A stretch of 64,000 nt of DNA from Photobacterium angustum (GCF_002954615.1 NZ_MSCJ01000001.1:248001-312000); one strand, 5' to 3'. Positions 20,384-30,684 are shown, counted from the stretch's first letter. Made by a program: numbers and translations. Notes: generated by a model not told the origin, from the letters alone.

Positions 20384-20409
20384 AAAAAGAGCAACCGAAG
20401 TTGCTCTTT
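20384..20409 (-). terminator. Terminator after ettA
   Basis: AAAGAGCAAC and GTTGCTCTTT stem with a CGAA loop (as written on +). On the minus strand it runs into a T-rich tract. Confidence 0.75.
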
Positions 20410-20433
20410 ATATTTTTGTCATTGGCTTAGCGT

Positions 20434-22101
20434 TTACTTAGCAATACGCTTGTACTTAATACGGTGTGGTTCCGCCGCATCAGCGCCTAGCGTTTTCTTC
20501 AACCAATCGGTGTATTCAGTAAAGTTACCTTCAAAGAAGCTAACCTGACCTTCATCACGGTAGTCAAGAATATGGGTTGCTACACGGTCAAGGAACCAAC
20601 GGTCGTGCGAGATCACCATTGCACAGCCAGGGAACTCAAGTAGCGCTTCTTCAAGTGCACGTAGCGTTTCAACGTCAAGGTCGTTGGTTGGCTCATCGAG
20701 TAGTAATACGTTACCGCCCGCTTTAAGTAATTTCGCAAGGTGAACACGGTTACGCTCACCACCAGATAGATCGCCAATGCGTTTCTGATGATCACTGCCT
20801 TTGAAGTTAAAGCGAGACACATAAGCACGCGCAGGAATTTCGAAGTTGTTGATCTTGATGATATCAGCGCCTTCAGAAATTTCTTGGTAAACCGTGTTGT
20901 TGTCGTTCATGCTATCGCGGAACTGATCAACCGATGCCAATTTAACCGTTTCACCCAACTCAATAGTGCCTGAATCAGGTTGTTCTGTACCACTTAGCAT
21001 CTTAAATAGCGTTGATTTACCTGCACCGTTAGCACCGATGATACCGACGATAGCACCTTTAGGCATGCTGAATGATAAGTCATCAATTAATACGCGATCA
21101 CCGAACGATTTAGTCAGGTTTTTCACTTCGATAACTTTATCACCTAGGCGCTCACCTGGCGGAATGAATAGCTCGTTAGTTTCATTACGCTTTTGGTGTT
21201 CATTAGTGCTTAGCTCTTCAAAGCGCGCCATACGTGCTTTCGATTTCGCTTGGCGACCTTTAGGGTTTTGACGAACCCACTCTAGCTCTTTCTCGATGGT
21301 TTTTTGTAGCGCACGCTCTTGAGAAGCTTCTTGCTTTAGACGTGCGTCTTTTTGCTCAAGCCAAGAGGTGTAGTTACCTTGCCATGGAATACCTTCACCA
21401 CGGTCAAGCTCTAAAATCCAACCTGCTGCATTATCAAGGAAGTAACGGTCGTGCGTAATAGCCACAACAGTACCGTTGTAATCAACCAAGAAGTGCTCAA
21501 GCCATGCCACTGATTCTGCATCTAAGTGGTTGGTAGGTTCGTCAAGTAGTAGCATGTCAGGCTTATCAAGCAGTAGACGACAAATTGCTACACGGCGACG
21601 CTCACCACCCGATAGGTTCTTAATCACAGCATCCCAATCAGGTAGGCGTAGGGCATCTGCTGCACGCTCAAGTTGCATACCAAGGTTGTGACCATCTTTA
21701 GTTTCGATCAGTGCTTCAAGTTCACCTTGCTCTTTTGCAAGTGCATCAAAATCTGCATCAGGCTCTGCGTAAGCTGCGTATACTTGATCTAAGCGGATCA
21801 GTGCTTCTTTTACATCTGACACTGATTCTTCTACGATTTCACGTACCGTTTTGCTTTCATCTAAAATTGGTTCCTGAGGTAGGTAACCGATTTTTAGACC
21901 AGCTTGAGGGCGTGCTTCACCTTCGATATCGGTATCGATACCCGCCATGATGCGTAGTAGTGTTGATTTACCGGCACCGTTTAAACCTAGGACACCGATC
22001 TTAGCGCCAGGGAAAAAGCTTAGTGAAATATCTTTTAAAATTTGACGCTTAGGTGGGACGATTTTTCCCACTCGCGACATGGTATAGACGTAATCAGCCA
22101 T
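20434..22101 (-). CDS. ettA: Energy-dependent translational throttle protein EttA
   Basis: A 555-residue ABC-F protein with two ATPase domains and no membrane spans. Walker A motifs are GLNGAGKST and GANGAGKST; signature motifs are LSGGERRR and LSGGERNR. The charged linker between the domains (EKELEWVRQNPKGRQAKSKARMARFEELS, seen in shorter pieces) is the P-site tRNA-interaction motif typical of EttA. EttA binds the ribosomal E site and gates the first peptide bond according to ATP/ADP levels. The length matches E. coli EttA. Confidence 0.96.
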   Translation of the reverse strand: MADYVYTMSRVGKIVPPKRQILKDISLSFFPGAKIGVLGLNGAGKSTLLRIMAGIDTDIEGEARPQAGLKIGYLPQEPILDESKTVREIVEESVSDVKEALIRLDQVYAAYAEPDADFDALAKEQGELEALIETKDGHNLGMQLERAADALRLPDWDAVIKNLSGGERRRVAICRLLLDKPDMLLLDEPTNHLDAESVAWLEHFLVDYNGTVVAITHDRYFLDNAAGWILELDRGEGIPWQGNYTSWLEQKDARLKQEASQERALQKTIEKELEWVRQNPKGRQAKSKARMARFEELSTNEHQKRNETNELFIPPGERLGDKVIEVKNLTKSFGDRVLIDDLSFSMPKGAIVGIIGANGAGKSTLFKMLSGTEQPDSGTIELGETVKLASVDQFRDSMNDNNTVYQEISEGADIIKINNFEIPARAYVSRFNFKGSDHQKRIGDLSGGERNRVHLAKLLKAGGNVLLLDEPTNDLDVETLRALEEALLEFPGCAMVISHDRWFLDRVATHILDYRDEGQVSFFEGNFTEYTDWLKKTLGADAAEPHRIKYKRIAK

Positions 22102-22376
22102 ATCCGTGTGTGATCTCTACTTAAAAAATGAAAGGGAATATTTTACCTGTTCTGGACTGAAGTTTAACAGAATTGTTTATATTTGGTGGTGAGAGCCATA
22201 AAAAAACTGACTCAAAAAAGTAGGCTGATTTCGCATTAATGTTATAAAAGACTATTCCATTATGTGAATAGGCTTATGAATTATTTGCTAATATAATTGT
22301 CTCAGATGTAGTTGCTGGTACTGTTTAGCCCTAGCAACAGGGATTCTACTTTCATCTATTTGATATGGAGCTTCTA

Positions 22377-24314
22377 GTGCCACGCATTCCAACTTCCCCC
22401 AATATTTTTTCAATTGCATTGTTATCACTGGGCATGGTTAGCACGTTTACTGTGCAGGCTGCCTCGTTAGAGCAACAGCGTACTTGGTATGATCAGGCGC
22501 AAACAGCGTTTGATAACAATAATATGGCGGTATTTAACGCCAACAAAAGTAAATTAGGTGGGTATCCGCTATACCCTTACTTGGAATATCGTCTATTTAA
22601 TAAAGACTTAGATAATAAAACACCTAGCCAAGTAAAAACCTTTGTTAATAAGTATAAGGCGTTACCTTTTAGCCAAACTATTCAGCGGAACTACCTTTCT
22701 GATCTTGCAGGGGCTGACAGATGGCGAGATTTCCTAGCGGTGCAGCCAACAGAGCCAAGTCGCACTTCTCTAAAATGTTCTTACTACTATGCTAAGAGCC
22801 AAACGGGTCATGCAAGCCAAGCGTGGGCGGGAGCAGAGAAGCTGTGGGAGACGGGGAGTTCATTACCTGCGGTTTGTGATCCATTATTAGATGCATGGAC
22901 TGCTGCGGGTAAACGTACTAATACCTTGATCCTTGATCGCATGTTGTTAGCGTTTGAAAAAGGGAATAAGAGTTTAGTTAGCTACCTTGATAAGCAATTA
23001 ACAGGCAGTTCACAAGCCACTGGCGATAAAATCCTTGCACTATTAGATAAGCCTCAAGGTGTTGCTGATTTTGCTAAACAGAGCAAAGTGACCAAGTTTA
23101 ACCAAGCGTTAACTGAAGCTGCATATTATCGATTAGCCCGTGCTGATGTTAAGCAAGCTGTTGCTTCATATAATCAAGTGGTTTCAGGTCAGCACTTTGA
23201 TAAAGCAACAAAACAGGCGTTAGCTGATGCAGTTGCATCACGACTCATGTCAACCAGTGATCCTGCGTTAGCGAAATGGCGAGATAGCAAATTAAAGACG
23301 AGCCAGAACGTGAGTATTTTAGAGCGTCGTATTCGTAATTCGATCCGTGAAGCGGATTGGAGCGGCGTACAAACGTGGATCAATTGTCTACCAAAAGAGG
23401 CGAAAGACAGCTCTCGTTGGACATTCTGGCAAGCGCAGTTACTTGCGAAAAAAGGGCAAAAGAAGCAAGCCGATAAAATTTATCAATCACTGTTAGGTGA
23501 GCGTGATTTTTATAGTGCTGCTGCTGCAACAATCTTACACAAGCCGATTGTATACCCTAATCAAAAAGGGCCAACATCGACTAAGTTAATTCAACCTTAT
23601 ACCAAGACCTTAAAACGTATTGGTGAGTTAATTGATACTGATAGGCTAATAACAGCAAACCGTGAATGGGGCTACTTGTTATCGAGAGTACAAGGTGTAC
23701 AAACTAAACGTCAGCTAGCGGTATATGCGGAAAAACATAAGTGGCACCACTTAGCGGTTCAGGCGACTATTTCTGGTAAATTGTGGGATCATATGGCACT
23801 TCGTTTCCCACTCGCTCATAAATGGTGGTTTGACTTCTTTAGTAAAAAACGTGGTATACCGACATCTACCATGATGGCGTTAGCTCGACAAGAAAGTGCC
23901 TTAAATATTCATGCGCAATCACACGTTGGTGCACGTGGCTTAATGCAATTAATGCCAGCAACAGCAGCGCATACGGCGAAGAAATTAGGTCGAGATTATG
24001 CCGGTAAAGAAAGCTTATTCGATCCCGGCGTTAATATTCGTTTAGGCAGTGGCTATCTAAAAATGATGCTAGATAAAAACGACGATAATCGTATTTATTC
24101 TTTTGCCTCGTATAACGCAGGACCAGGTCGTGTAAGACAGTGGAAAAAACAGACCGACGGTAAATTAGATGTGTACAGCTTTATTGAGCAAATTCCATTT
24201 AATGAAACCCGAGGTTATGTGCAAAATGTGCTTATGTTTGATGTGTACTACAACGAACTGATGGGTAAAAAGGCACCGTTATTAACGCAGAAAGAGTTAA
24301 AAGCTCGTTATTAA
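22377..24314 (+). CDS. slt: Soluble lytic murein transglycosylase Slt
   Basis: About 645 residues. A signal peptide (FSIALLSLGMVSTFTVQA) is followed by the long alpha-helical superhelix and a C-terminal SLT domain. The catalytic Glu is in ALARQESALNIHAQS, followed by GARGLMQLMPATA and the SYNAGPGRV motif. Slt cleaves glycan strands to anhydromuropeptides in the periplasm. I place the start at the GTG at 22377 because GGAG lies at good distance; an upstream in-frame ATG at 22365 overlaps that GGAG. trpR follows, as in E. coli. Confidence 0.94.
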   Translation: MPRIPTSPNIFSIALLSLGMVSTFTVQAASLEQQRTWYDQAQTAFDNNNMAVFNANKSKLGGYPLYPYLEYRLFNKDLDNKTPSQVKTFVNKYKALPFSQTIQRNYLSDLAGADRWRDFLAVQPTEPSRTSLKCSYYYAKSQTGHASQAWAGAEKLWETGSSLPAVCDPLLDAWTAAGKRTNTLILDRMLLAFEKGNKSLVSYLDKQLTGSSQATGDKILALLDKPQGVADFAKQSKVTKFNQALTEAAYYRLARADVKQAVASYNQVVSGQHFDKATKQALADAVASRLMSTSDPALAKWRDSKLKTSQNVSILERRIRNSIREADWSGVQTWINCLPKEAKDSSRWTFWQAQLLAKKGQKKQADKIYQSLLGERDFYSAAAATILHKPIVYPNQKGPTSTKLIQPYTKTLKRIGELIDTDRLITANREWGYLLSRVQGVQTKRQLAVYAEKHKWHHLAVQATISGKLWDHMALRFPLAHKWWFDFFSKKRGIPTSTMMALARQESALNIHAQSHVGARGLMQLMPATAAHTAKKLGRDYAGKESLFDPGVNIRLGSGYLKMMLDKNDDNRIYSFASYNAGPGRVRQWKKQTDGKLDVYSFIEQIPFNETRGYVQNVLMFDVYYNELMGKKAPLLTQKELKARY

Positions 24315-24344
24315 TAACAGCGACTTACTATCGTGATTAACTAT

Positions 24345-24375
24345 AAAAGCCGAGTGTGATGACACTCGGCTTTTT
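24345..24375 (+). terminator. Terminator between slt and trpR
   Basis: AAAAGCCGAGTGT pairs with ACACTCGGCTTTTT around a 4-nt loop. Confidence 0.85.
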
Positions 24376-24470
24376 ATTATTTGTTATAACGAGAATTACT
24401 GGCTGATATCTTGGTGTCGATAGATTATCAAGGTACACTGCAGCAAGATGACATACCTGATGAGGTAACT

Positions 24471-24788
24471 ATGACAACAACTTCTGACAGCCCTGACTTC
24501 ACCGAGTGGCAGAATGTACTTGATTTGATCCGCCATGCTTCTGCAGAGGAGCGAGATGCGTTGTTATTCCAAGTATTATTAACCCATGATGAGCGAGAAG
24601 CACTAATTGCACGTGTGAATATCGTCCATGAATTACTTAATGGTGAGCGTAGTCAGCGTAAGATCAGTGAATTATTAGGGGTCGGTGTCGCTACAATCAC
24701 CCGAGGGTCTAATGAGTTAAAACATCAGGATGATGAAACAAAAGCATGGTTAGCGAATTTTCTTGCGCAGAATAAACCAGAGCAATAA
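24471..24788 (+). CDS. trpR: Trp operon repressor TrpR
   Basis: A 105-residue all-helical repressor that binds operators with L-tryptophan as co-repressor. The helix-turn-helix reads QRKISELLGVGVATITRGSN, the TrpR signature, and LLTHDEREAL precedes it. The ATG at 24471 with GAGG upstream gives the family-typical length; the frame is open 20 codons further upstream. Slt-trpR synteny is the same as in enterobacteria. Confidence 0.94.
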   Translation: MTTTSDSPDFTEWQNVLDLIRHASAEERDALLFQVLLTHDEREALIARVNIVHELLNGERSQRKISELLGVGVATITRGSNELKHQDDETKAWLANFLAQNKPEQ

Positions 24789-24796
24789 TCGTGTTG

Positions 24797-24835
24797 AAAA
24801 TAGGATATTGTTATTTTAACAATATCCTATTTTTT
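24797..24835. terminator. Bidirectional terminator trpR/yjjX
   Basis: AAAATAGGATATTGTT pairs perfectly with AACAATATCCTATTTT. The flanks are A-rich and T-rich, so it fits both convergent genes. Confidence 0.85.
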
Positions 24836-24836
24836 A

Positions 24837-25352
24837 TTAGAACAATTGCGGGTTAAGGAAAGGGATCAAAGCCAAGATTAACGCTTGCTGATAAACCGAG
24901 CTTCGCGTTAATAAATGATTCGTGAGCATCGCAATCGCTCCGCCTTTTTGTTTCACATTTTGTTGGTTAAACATTTCATCCATAACGTCACCTAATTCCA
25001 TTCCTTGTTGTATTTTCTCAAGGGCTAATGGCGGTAACGGTAATGATGCTGAGCGTGACTCACTATATTGCCCGCCATGCTCAATCACCATCCATGCAAA
25101 CGTAAATTTATCGTCAATCCCCGCTTCTAATCCCACAATATAGTCAGCATCAGGGTATTGTTCACGACAGTGTTTTACCCTATTTCGTGCGCCCAATAAG
25201 GTTTCGTCATTGGTAAGGGGCTGATCTCGCACACCACTTTGAGCTGCAATACCTTCAACATTAAAAGAAAGCATTGGAAAGGCGAGAGAAAAAGCATCGC
25301 GTACAGCAGCAACTTTTGCAGGATTAGTTGAAGCGACCATAACTGTTTGCAT
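24837..25352 (-). CDS. yjjX: Inosine/xanthosine triphosphatase YjjX
   Basis: A 171-residue NTPase that removes non-canonical ITP/XTP. The N-terminus VMVASTNPAKVAAVRDAF, the middle YIVGLEAGID and the WMVIEH segment are family markers. It is convergent with trpR, as slt-trpR-yjjX is in E. coli. Confidence 0.92.
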   Translation of the reverse strand: MQTVMVASTNPAKVAAVRDAFSLAFPMLSFNVEGIAAQSGVRDQPLTNDETLLGARNRVKHCREQYPDADYIVGLEAGIDDKFTFAWMVIEHGGQYSESRSASLPLPPLALEKIQQGMELGDVMDEMFNQQNVKQKGGAIAMLTNHLLTRSSVYQQALILALIPFLNPQLF

Positions 25353-25448
25353 GAGTGAATACCTAAATTAAATCGAATGCGTCTCAGTGTACTGGAAAGA
25401 TATTGAGTCGGTAAACTATTGAAATAATATCGGGAAAAGGAAAATAAA

Positions 25449-25474
25449 AAAGCCTGCGATTTCTCGCAGGCTTT
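25449..25474 (-). terminator. Terminator after the XRE-family regulator
   Basis: AAAGCCTGCGA and TCGCAGGCTTT stem on the minus-strand transcript, followed by T-rich sequence. Confidence 0.7.
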
Positions 25475-25499
25475 CGTATATTAGATTTATCTCTGATGA

Positions 25500-26141
25500 T
25501 TACAGGCGATCGTAAGCCCAATCAGATTGGATGATGTAACCGTGAATTTGAAACTCATCGTTATTAACGAACAAGTTAGGAAAATCAGGTTGTGATGTAG
25601 AGAATACAACACCATCAGCGAGTTGCGTCATATGGTAAAAGTCAGGCTCACTACCACGAACAGAAGCAAAAACAGGTTGCTTAGGACGGTAATCAGCTTT
25701 TTTTGTCGCTAGTGCATAGCTACCAACAGGCGCACATTGTGAAATATTTTCGTTATCGATTAATAGGCCTAAACACTCTTCACGCTCTAGGTGCTGGGGG
25801 ATCGCGCGCTTGCTGATCACCTCGACAGAGCTACCGTCGTTATATGCTGAAAAGTCTTTACGGTGAATAACAGGGATGTAAGTGCATGTCGCGGCACTAT
25901 CTAACTCAGTACTTATTGTTGTTGTTGCTTGAGTACCAGTATCTACCTGACCCGTTAAAATATAACCAATAGAGGTATTTAATGTATCTGCGATTTTCTC
26001 TAGTTCACGAACTTCAATGCCGTACTTACCGGATAGTTTACGGCTCATCGTGCCTTGTTGAAGATCTAGAGCTTCGCCAAGTTGTTTCTGGCTGATACCT
26101 TGAACCTTAGCTAAACGCTTAATTCTCTCTAAATATTCCAT
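25500..26141 (-). CDS. XRE-family regulator with CI/LexA-like C-terminal domain
   Basis: About 213 residues. The N-terminal helix-turn-helix (ERIKRLAKVQGISQKQLGEA then LQQGTMSRKLSGKYGIE) is XRE type. The C-terminal half (GLLIDNENIS..., FASVRG..., IHGYII) follows the S24 fold of CI and LexA. The catalytic Ser-Lys pair of self-cleaving members is not apparent: the GDSM-like position reads DNENIS and the VKR-like position reads FYHM. It is therefore probably a non-cleavable repressor. The ATG at 26141 with AGGA upstream fits the domain start. No phage genes are near. The target is unknown. Confidence 0.75.
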   Translation of the reverse strand: MEYLERIKRLAKVQGISQKQLGEALDLQQGTMSRKLSGKYGIEVRELEKIADTLNTSIGYILTGQVDTGTQATTTISTELDSAATCTYIPVIHRKDFSAYNDGSSVEVISKRAIPQHLEREECLGLLIDNENISQCAPVGSYALATKKADYRPKQPVFASVRGSEPDFYHMTQLADGVVFSTSQPDFPNLFVNNDEFQIHGYIIQSDWAYDRL

Positions 26142-26697
26142 AACATTAGCTTCCTGCTTTAAAAAAGGGGGGAATGCAAAGGGCATTCTTAAAAGTCATA
26201 ACTGAGTTTACTGATAATTGTAATAAAGGAATCCCTTAAGCAACAAAAGTGCGATTGATCTAGGTAAAGAAATATACCCTGAGGGAAAGATGGGTAAAAA
26301 AAGGGACAAAATATGCGATAAAAAATAACTAATGAGTAAAGAATGGCTGTTAGGCTCTTAATACAAGAGTGTGTCATTTGGATGAATGCTAATAATCAAT
26401 AATAAAATCTTGATTAACAGTAGGTTATAAATCAACCTGACGAATAGATAGGGAGCTGGTTATTGCTTTTTTTATGAACTTTGATGCACTTTGTAATTGA
26501 GATATATATTAATAGCCGCAATAGCTAATGTTTATAGGTATTTAATTCAATACTAACGGTATTGACAATAATTGATTGTTATTTTTATTGTAAATTGGAT
26601 TTTAATTCCAAATAAGAATAATTTTCAATGGTATATATTAAACATGACTTTAATGTATCGCTGTGATGCGATAGGGGGGGCTTTTCTTCCATAATAA
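26142..26697. other. AT-rich intergenic region, no gene seen
   Basis: About 550 bp between the XRE regulator start and the ahpF terminator. It is very AT-rich, with no supported gene on either strand. It should contain the regulator promoter. A 62-codon frame at 26189-26377 (-) looks like chance. Confidence 0.5.
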
Positions 26698-26727
26698 AAA
26701 AGCCCATTCTCAATGAGAGCAGGCTTT
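26698..26727 (-). terminator. Terminator after ahpF
   Basis: Imperfect hairpin with outer AAAGCC/GGCTTT and inner CTC/GAG pairing, with Ts on the minus-strand transcript. Confidence 0.6.
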
Positions 26728-26745
26728 AGATGGTTGATTATATTA

Positions 26746-28326
26746 TTATTTAGCAATTGGTGCAGGGGTGCGAATTAAGTAATCAAATGCCCCTAAGCTA
26801 GCTTTTGCACCTTCACCCATTGCAATAATGATTTGCTTGTAAGGCACAGTTGTAACATCACCGGCTGCAAAAATACCGTTAACGTTAGTATTACCGTGAG
26901 CACCAATTTCAATCTCACCACGTGGTGTTAATGCAACTGCTGATTCTTTTAGCCACTCAGTGTTTGGCACTAAACCAATTTGAACAAAAATACCGGCAAG
27001 TTCGATGTGTTTGATTTCATCCGTGTTACGATCTTTGTAGCTGATACCTGTAACGCGAGTACCATCGCCAACCACTTCTGTCGTTTGTGCCATTTTAATA
27101 ATGTCGATGTTAGGCATACTTTCAGCTTTATTGATCAACACTTGGTCAGCACGTAATGTGTCAGCAAATTCAAGAACAGTCACATGTTCAACAATACCAG
27201 CAAGATCAATCGCCGCTTCAATCCCTGAATTACCACCACCGATAACGGCTGTGCGCTTGCCTTTGAATAATGGACCGTCACAGTGAGGACAGTAAGCCAC
27301 ACCTTTATTACGATACTCTTGCTCACCAGGAACGTTCATTTCACGCCAGCGAGCACCAGTACTGATGATCACGCTACGTGCTTTTAGCATTGCGCCGCTT
27401 TCTAGATAAACGTGCGTATAACCATCTTCAGTATCAGCAGCTTCAACAATGTTATTAACACGCTGCTCGCTCATAATATCAACGTTGTATTGTTTTACGT
27501 GCTCTTCAAGGCTTGCCGCTAAACGAGGGCCTTGGGTTTCTTTAACAGAAATAAAGTTCTCGATAGACATGGTATCCATCACCTGACCACCGAAGCGCTC
27601 AGCAACAACACCAGTACGGATACCTTTACGTGCAGCGTAGATTGCAGCAGATGCACCAGCAGGGCCACCACCGACAACTAATACATCAAATGGGTTTTTT
27701 TCGTTTAGACTTGCCGCTACTTTTTTAGCAGCGCCTGTGTCTAACTTATTTAAAATTTCAGTAAGCGACATACGGCCTTGACCAAAGACTTCACCGTTCA
27801 CATAAACAGTCGGTACTGCCATGATATTACGTTCAGTTACTTCGTCTTGGAAAGCTGCGCCATCAATCATCGTTGCTTTAATGCGCGGGTTAATCGCTGC
27901 CATCATGTTGAATGCTTGCACAACATCAGGACAGTTCTGGCAAGATAATGAAATAAAGGTTTCAACAACAATATCTTGATCTAAAGCTGCGATTTGGTCG
28001 ATAACCGCTTGCTCTAGTTTCATTGGGTGACCACCACTGTGTAGTAGCGCTAATACCAATGAAGTAAATTCGTGTCCCATTGGAAGACCTGCAAAGCTCA
28101 TTGAGGTCTGTTTGGTTGGGTTAACCACTTGCATTACAGGCTTACGTACACTGGCATTATTATCTTCAATAACACTAACTTTATCGTTTAGTTCTGCGAT
28201 CTCGTGAGCAAGCTCATGCAGTTTTTGTGCAGTGTCACTATCATCTAAACTTAATACCAGTTGGATATCTGTTTTTAAATTTTCTAAATACGCTTTTAAT
28301 TGCTGCTTCATGCTTTGTTCTAACAT
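26746..28326 (-). CDS. ahpF: Alkyl hydroperoxide reductase subunit F (AhpF)
   Basis: A 526-residue flavoprotein that passes electrons from NADH to AhpC. The N-terminal double thioredoxin-like domain holds a redox CQNC pair (SCQNCPDVV). The FAD motif [17 protein letters not shown] and the central redox pair CPHC are present, as are the second nucleotide-binding [10 protein letters not shown] and the C-terminal [13 protein letters not shown]. The [14 protein letters not shown] start aligns with E. coli AhpF. It lies downstream of ahpC, with a hairpin between them. Confidence 0.96.
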   Translation of the reverse strand: MLEQSMKQQLKAYLENLKTDIQLVLSLDDSDTAQKLHELAHEIAELNDKVSVIEDNNASVRKPVMQVVNPTKQTSMSFAGLPMGHEFTSLVLALLHSGGHPMKLEQAVIDQIAALDQDIVVETFISLSCQNCPDVVQAFNMMAAINPRIKATMIDGAAFQDEVTERNIMAVPTVYVNGEVFGQGRMSLTEILNKLDTGAAKKVAASLNEKNPFDVLVVGGGPAGASAAIYAARKGIRTGVVAERFGGQVMDTMSIENFISVKETQGPRLAASLEEHVKQYNVDIMSEQRVNNIVEAADTEDGYTHVYLESGAMLKARSVIISTGARWREMNVPGEQEYRNKGVAYCPHCDGPLFKGKRTAVIGGGNSGIEAAIDLAGIVEHVTVLEFADTLRADQVLINKAESMPNIDIIKMAQTTEVVGDGTRVTGISYKDRNTDEIKHIELAGIFVQIGLVPNTEWLKESAVALTPRGEIEIGAHGNTNVNGIFAAGDVTTVPYKQIIIAMGEGAKASLGAFDYLIRTPAPIAK

Positions 28327-28442
28327 AATCTTGCCTTTTTAATTTATTTACGGCTTAACAGCAGATAAAGAATGCGGATCTACTGTTATACGACATATCG
28401 CCTATATAAAAAGGCTTAAATATGTTTGAAGGTATTTGAATG

Positions 28443-28482
28443 AATAAGGCACCAAACATGACGTTTATGCTTGATGCCTTAT
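28443..28482 (-). repeat. Long hairpin between ahpC and ahpF
   Basis: AATAAGGCA and TGCCTTATT flank a loop with further partial pairing (CAAACAT with ATGCTTG). No T run follows on the minus-strand transcript, so it may be a processing or attenuation element that separates ahpC and ahpF levels. Confidence 0.6.
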
Positions 28483-28578
28483 TACTTTTAAATAAGTGAA
28501 TTATTTAAAAGTTAGATAAGTAATAAGTGAATCTATATAGAGAATAAAATCACTTATTATTATCAAAGGTAAATAAGA

Positions 28579-29136
28579 TTAGATCTTACCTACTAGGTCT
28601 AGAGAAGGAGTTAGTGTTGCTTCGCCTTCTTTCCATTTTGCAGGACAAACTTCACCTGGGTGTGCTGCAACATATTGTGCTGCTTTCACTTTACGCATTA
28701 GATCATCAGCTTCACGACCGATACCTTCAGCAGTGATTTCCATTGCTTGGATAACACCTTGTGGATCGATTAAGAAAGTAGCACGGTCTGCAAGACCTTG
28801 ACCTTCACGCATAACATTGAAGTTATTAGTGATGTTACCAGTTTGGTCACCTACCATGTAGTAGTTGATTTTACCGATAGTGTCAGAGCTGTCGTGCCAT
28901 GCTTTGTGAGTAAAGTGAGTATCTGTAGATACAGAGAATACTTCAACGCCGCGCTCTTGAAGTTCTGCGTAATGGTCGGCTAAATCGCCAAGCTCAGTTG
29001 GACATACAAAAGTAAAGTCAGCAGGGTAGAAGAAGAATACCGCCCACTTACCTAAAACGTCTTGCTCAGTGATTTCTACGAATTTGCCTTCTTTGTAAGC
29101 TGTTGCGCTAAATGGCTTGATTTCTGTGTTGATCAT
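28579..29136 (-). CDS. ahpC: Alkyl hydroperoxide reductase subunit C (AhpC peroxiredoxin)
   Basis: A 185-residue typical 2-Cys peroxiredoxin that reduces peroxides and is re-reduced by AhpF. The peroxidatic Cys45 is in [12 protein letters not shown] and the resolving Cys164 is in PGEVCPAKW. The C-terminal extension carrying the YF-like region is typical length. An OxyR-type operator lies about 95 bp upstream. Confidence 0.97.
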   Translation of the reverse strand: MINTEIKPFSATAYKEGKFVEITEQDVLGKWAVFFFYPADFTFVCPTELGDLADHYAELQERGVEVFSVSTDTHFTHKAWHDSSDTIGKINYYMVGDQTGNITNNFNVMREGQGLADRATFLIDPQGVIQAMEITAEGIGREADDLMRKVKAAQYVAAHPGEVCPAKWKEGEATLTPSLDLVGKI

Positions 29137-29230
29137 GATGGAATCCTTTTAAATATTATTTTAAGTTTTTATGCTGTAGTGCAAATCAAATCTCTGGAGC
29201 CATTATTGTTAAAACAGCAAAATTTAGGAA

Positions 29231-29267
29231 ATCGTTATAGCCGATACATTCAATAGCTAAAACCTAT
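29231..29267. promoter_or_regulatory. OxyR-type operator upstream of ahpC
   Basis: The four-part spacing ATCG-N7-CGAT-N7-ATAG-N7-CTAT matches the OxyR pattern ATAG-N7-CTAT-N7-ATAG-N7-CTAT at 14 of 16 fixed positions, and the two mismatches are symmetric. It sits 95-131 bp before the ahpC start, a suitable place for peroxide-induced activation. Confidence 0.7.
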
Positions 29268-29477
29268 TAGGTTGAACGATTGTTTTTAAACAGGTGTTTT
29301 GATTGAGGCTAACGCAAGAAGATAAAAGGTAGGTATCGTTTAGAGATAAGAGATTTGGTTCTATTTATTGATAGTAGAATGGCTGTAGCAGTAAGGATCT
29401 TTAATACTCAGGCGTTCAAGGTTTCGATGTTTTTTGCGTTAAGCAATTAAGAAAAAGAAATCACAAATTCAGATACA

Positions 29478-29509
29478 AAAAAGGCCACTTCCTAAGAAGT
29501 GGCCTTTTC
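29478..29509 (-). terminator. Terminator of ssrA
   Basis: AAAAGGCCACTTC and GAAGTGGCCTTTT form a 13-bp stem with a 4-nt loop, immediately 3' of the tmRNA on the minus strand. Confidence 0.85.
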
Positions 29510-29517
29510 CAAACGTT

Positions 29518-29887
29518 TGGTGGAGCTGGCGGGATTTGAACCCGCGTCCAAAATCAGTCTAACAGATGGCGCTACATGTTTAGTCAATCTTTATTCTCGT
29601 ATCCACACTGCGAATTGACACGCTATGCTAATACATACCAGAATTCTATTTCGCGGTTCATCTCTCTAGTCAAAGAATCCCTCGCTATCTCGTTTGGGTT
29701 TGAACCCCTGTTATTCCCCGTCTTACAAGCGGAAGCTAGGGCAGGAGCGCTCTTAGCAGGGTATTAAGCTGCTAGTGCGTAGTTTTCGTCGTTTGCGACT
29801 ATTTTTTTGCGGCTGTTTAACGAGGCAAACCGCACCTCGACATGCTCCACAAGCCTTCGTGATCCTGTCGAATCCTGAATCAGCCCC
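29518..29887 (-). ncRNA. ssrA: tmRNA (ssrA)
   Basis: About 370 nt. The 5' end GGGGCTGATTCAGGATTCGA and 3' end with the T-arm GGTTCAAATCCCGCC and AGCTCCACCA form the alanyl-tRNA-like ends. The tag frame (29764-29796) encodes ANDENYALAA followed by TAA, matching the usual enterobacterial/vibrio tag. It rescues stalled ribosomes with SmpB, whose gene lies just upstream on the same strand. Confidence 0.97.
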
Positions 29888-29898
29888 AGATGCGATTG

Positions 29899-29926
29899 AT
29901 GTTAGCAGAATAATTAACTAGGTCAA
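29899..29926 (-). promoter_or_regulatory. Likely ssrA promoter
   Basis: On the minus strand, TTGACC and TAACAT are 16 nt apart and lie 11 nt before the mature tmRNA 5' end, allowing a short trimmed leader. Confidence 0.5.
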
Positions 29927-29999
29927 CAGGTATATTATAATTCAATTACCAAGTGATTGATTACTATTCAAATGCTAACATCATGTTGTACTAAGTAAC

Positions 30000-30476
30000 T
30001 TAACGGTTATTACCTTTCAAGATTCTTGCTTTGTCGCGCTGCCAATCTTTCGCTTTGCTATCAGCACGTTTGTCATGCAATTTCTTGCCACGAGCAGTAC
30101 CAATTTTGATTTTTACAAAAGAGGTGCTCCAGTACATGTTTAGGGCAACGATAGTATCGCCTTCACGGTTTACTGAATCTGCTAACTTTCGAAGTTCGCG
30201 GCGATTAAGCAATAGCTTACGTACGCGTGTTGGATCGGCAACCACGTGGGTAGATGCTGCATTTAATGGAGAAATGGTTAAGCCAGAAATAAAGGCTTCG
30301 CCGTTACGTAAGAAAACATAACTTTCAGTCATATTTACTTTACCGTCACGGATAGCTTTTACTTCCCATCCTTGTAGAACCATACCAGCTTCGTATTCAT
30401 CACCGATGGCAAATTCGAATCGAGCGCTTTTATTTTTGGCAATCGTATTGCTACTTTTTTTTGGTTTTTTAGCCAT
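30000..30476 (-). CDS. smpB: SsrA-binding protein SmpB
   Basis: A 158-residue OB-fold protein that binds tmRNA and places it in stalled ribosomes. Family motifs visible are [31 protein letters not shown] and the C-terminal basic tail [10 protein letters not shown] followed by [12 protein letters not shown], needed for trans-translation. It lies directly upstream of ssrA on the same strand, as in many gammaproteobacteria. Confidence 0.96.
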   Translation of the reverse strand: MAKKPKKSSNTIAKNKSARFEFAIGDEYEAGMVLQGWEVKAIRDGKVNMTESYVFLRNGEAFISGLTISPLNAASTHVVADPTRVRKLLLNRRELRKLADSVNREGDTIVALNMYWSTSFVKIKIGTARGKKLHDKRADSKAKDWQRDKARILKGNNR

Positions 30477-30684
30477 GTTGACCTCATCGAGTCATTGTTG
30501 CTGTCCCAGAACAAAATCTAATATGGGTGATTTTTCTGGTCGAATAAGCTATTGAAGTTACCATATTTAAAGGTTGTAACAATAGCTATTTTGGCAGATC
30601 GCTTAGTAATGGTATTATAGTGTTGTCTCTTTAAGCGCAATGGCTTTGAGCCTAAAGAGCTGTCTGTTCGATGAAGGAGAAACT

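Noticed and set aside
26189..26377. 62-codon minus-strand frame upstream of the XRE regulator
   Set aside because: AT-rich, Phe/Tyr/Ile-heavy composition, no ribosome site and no recognisable family.
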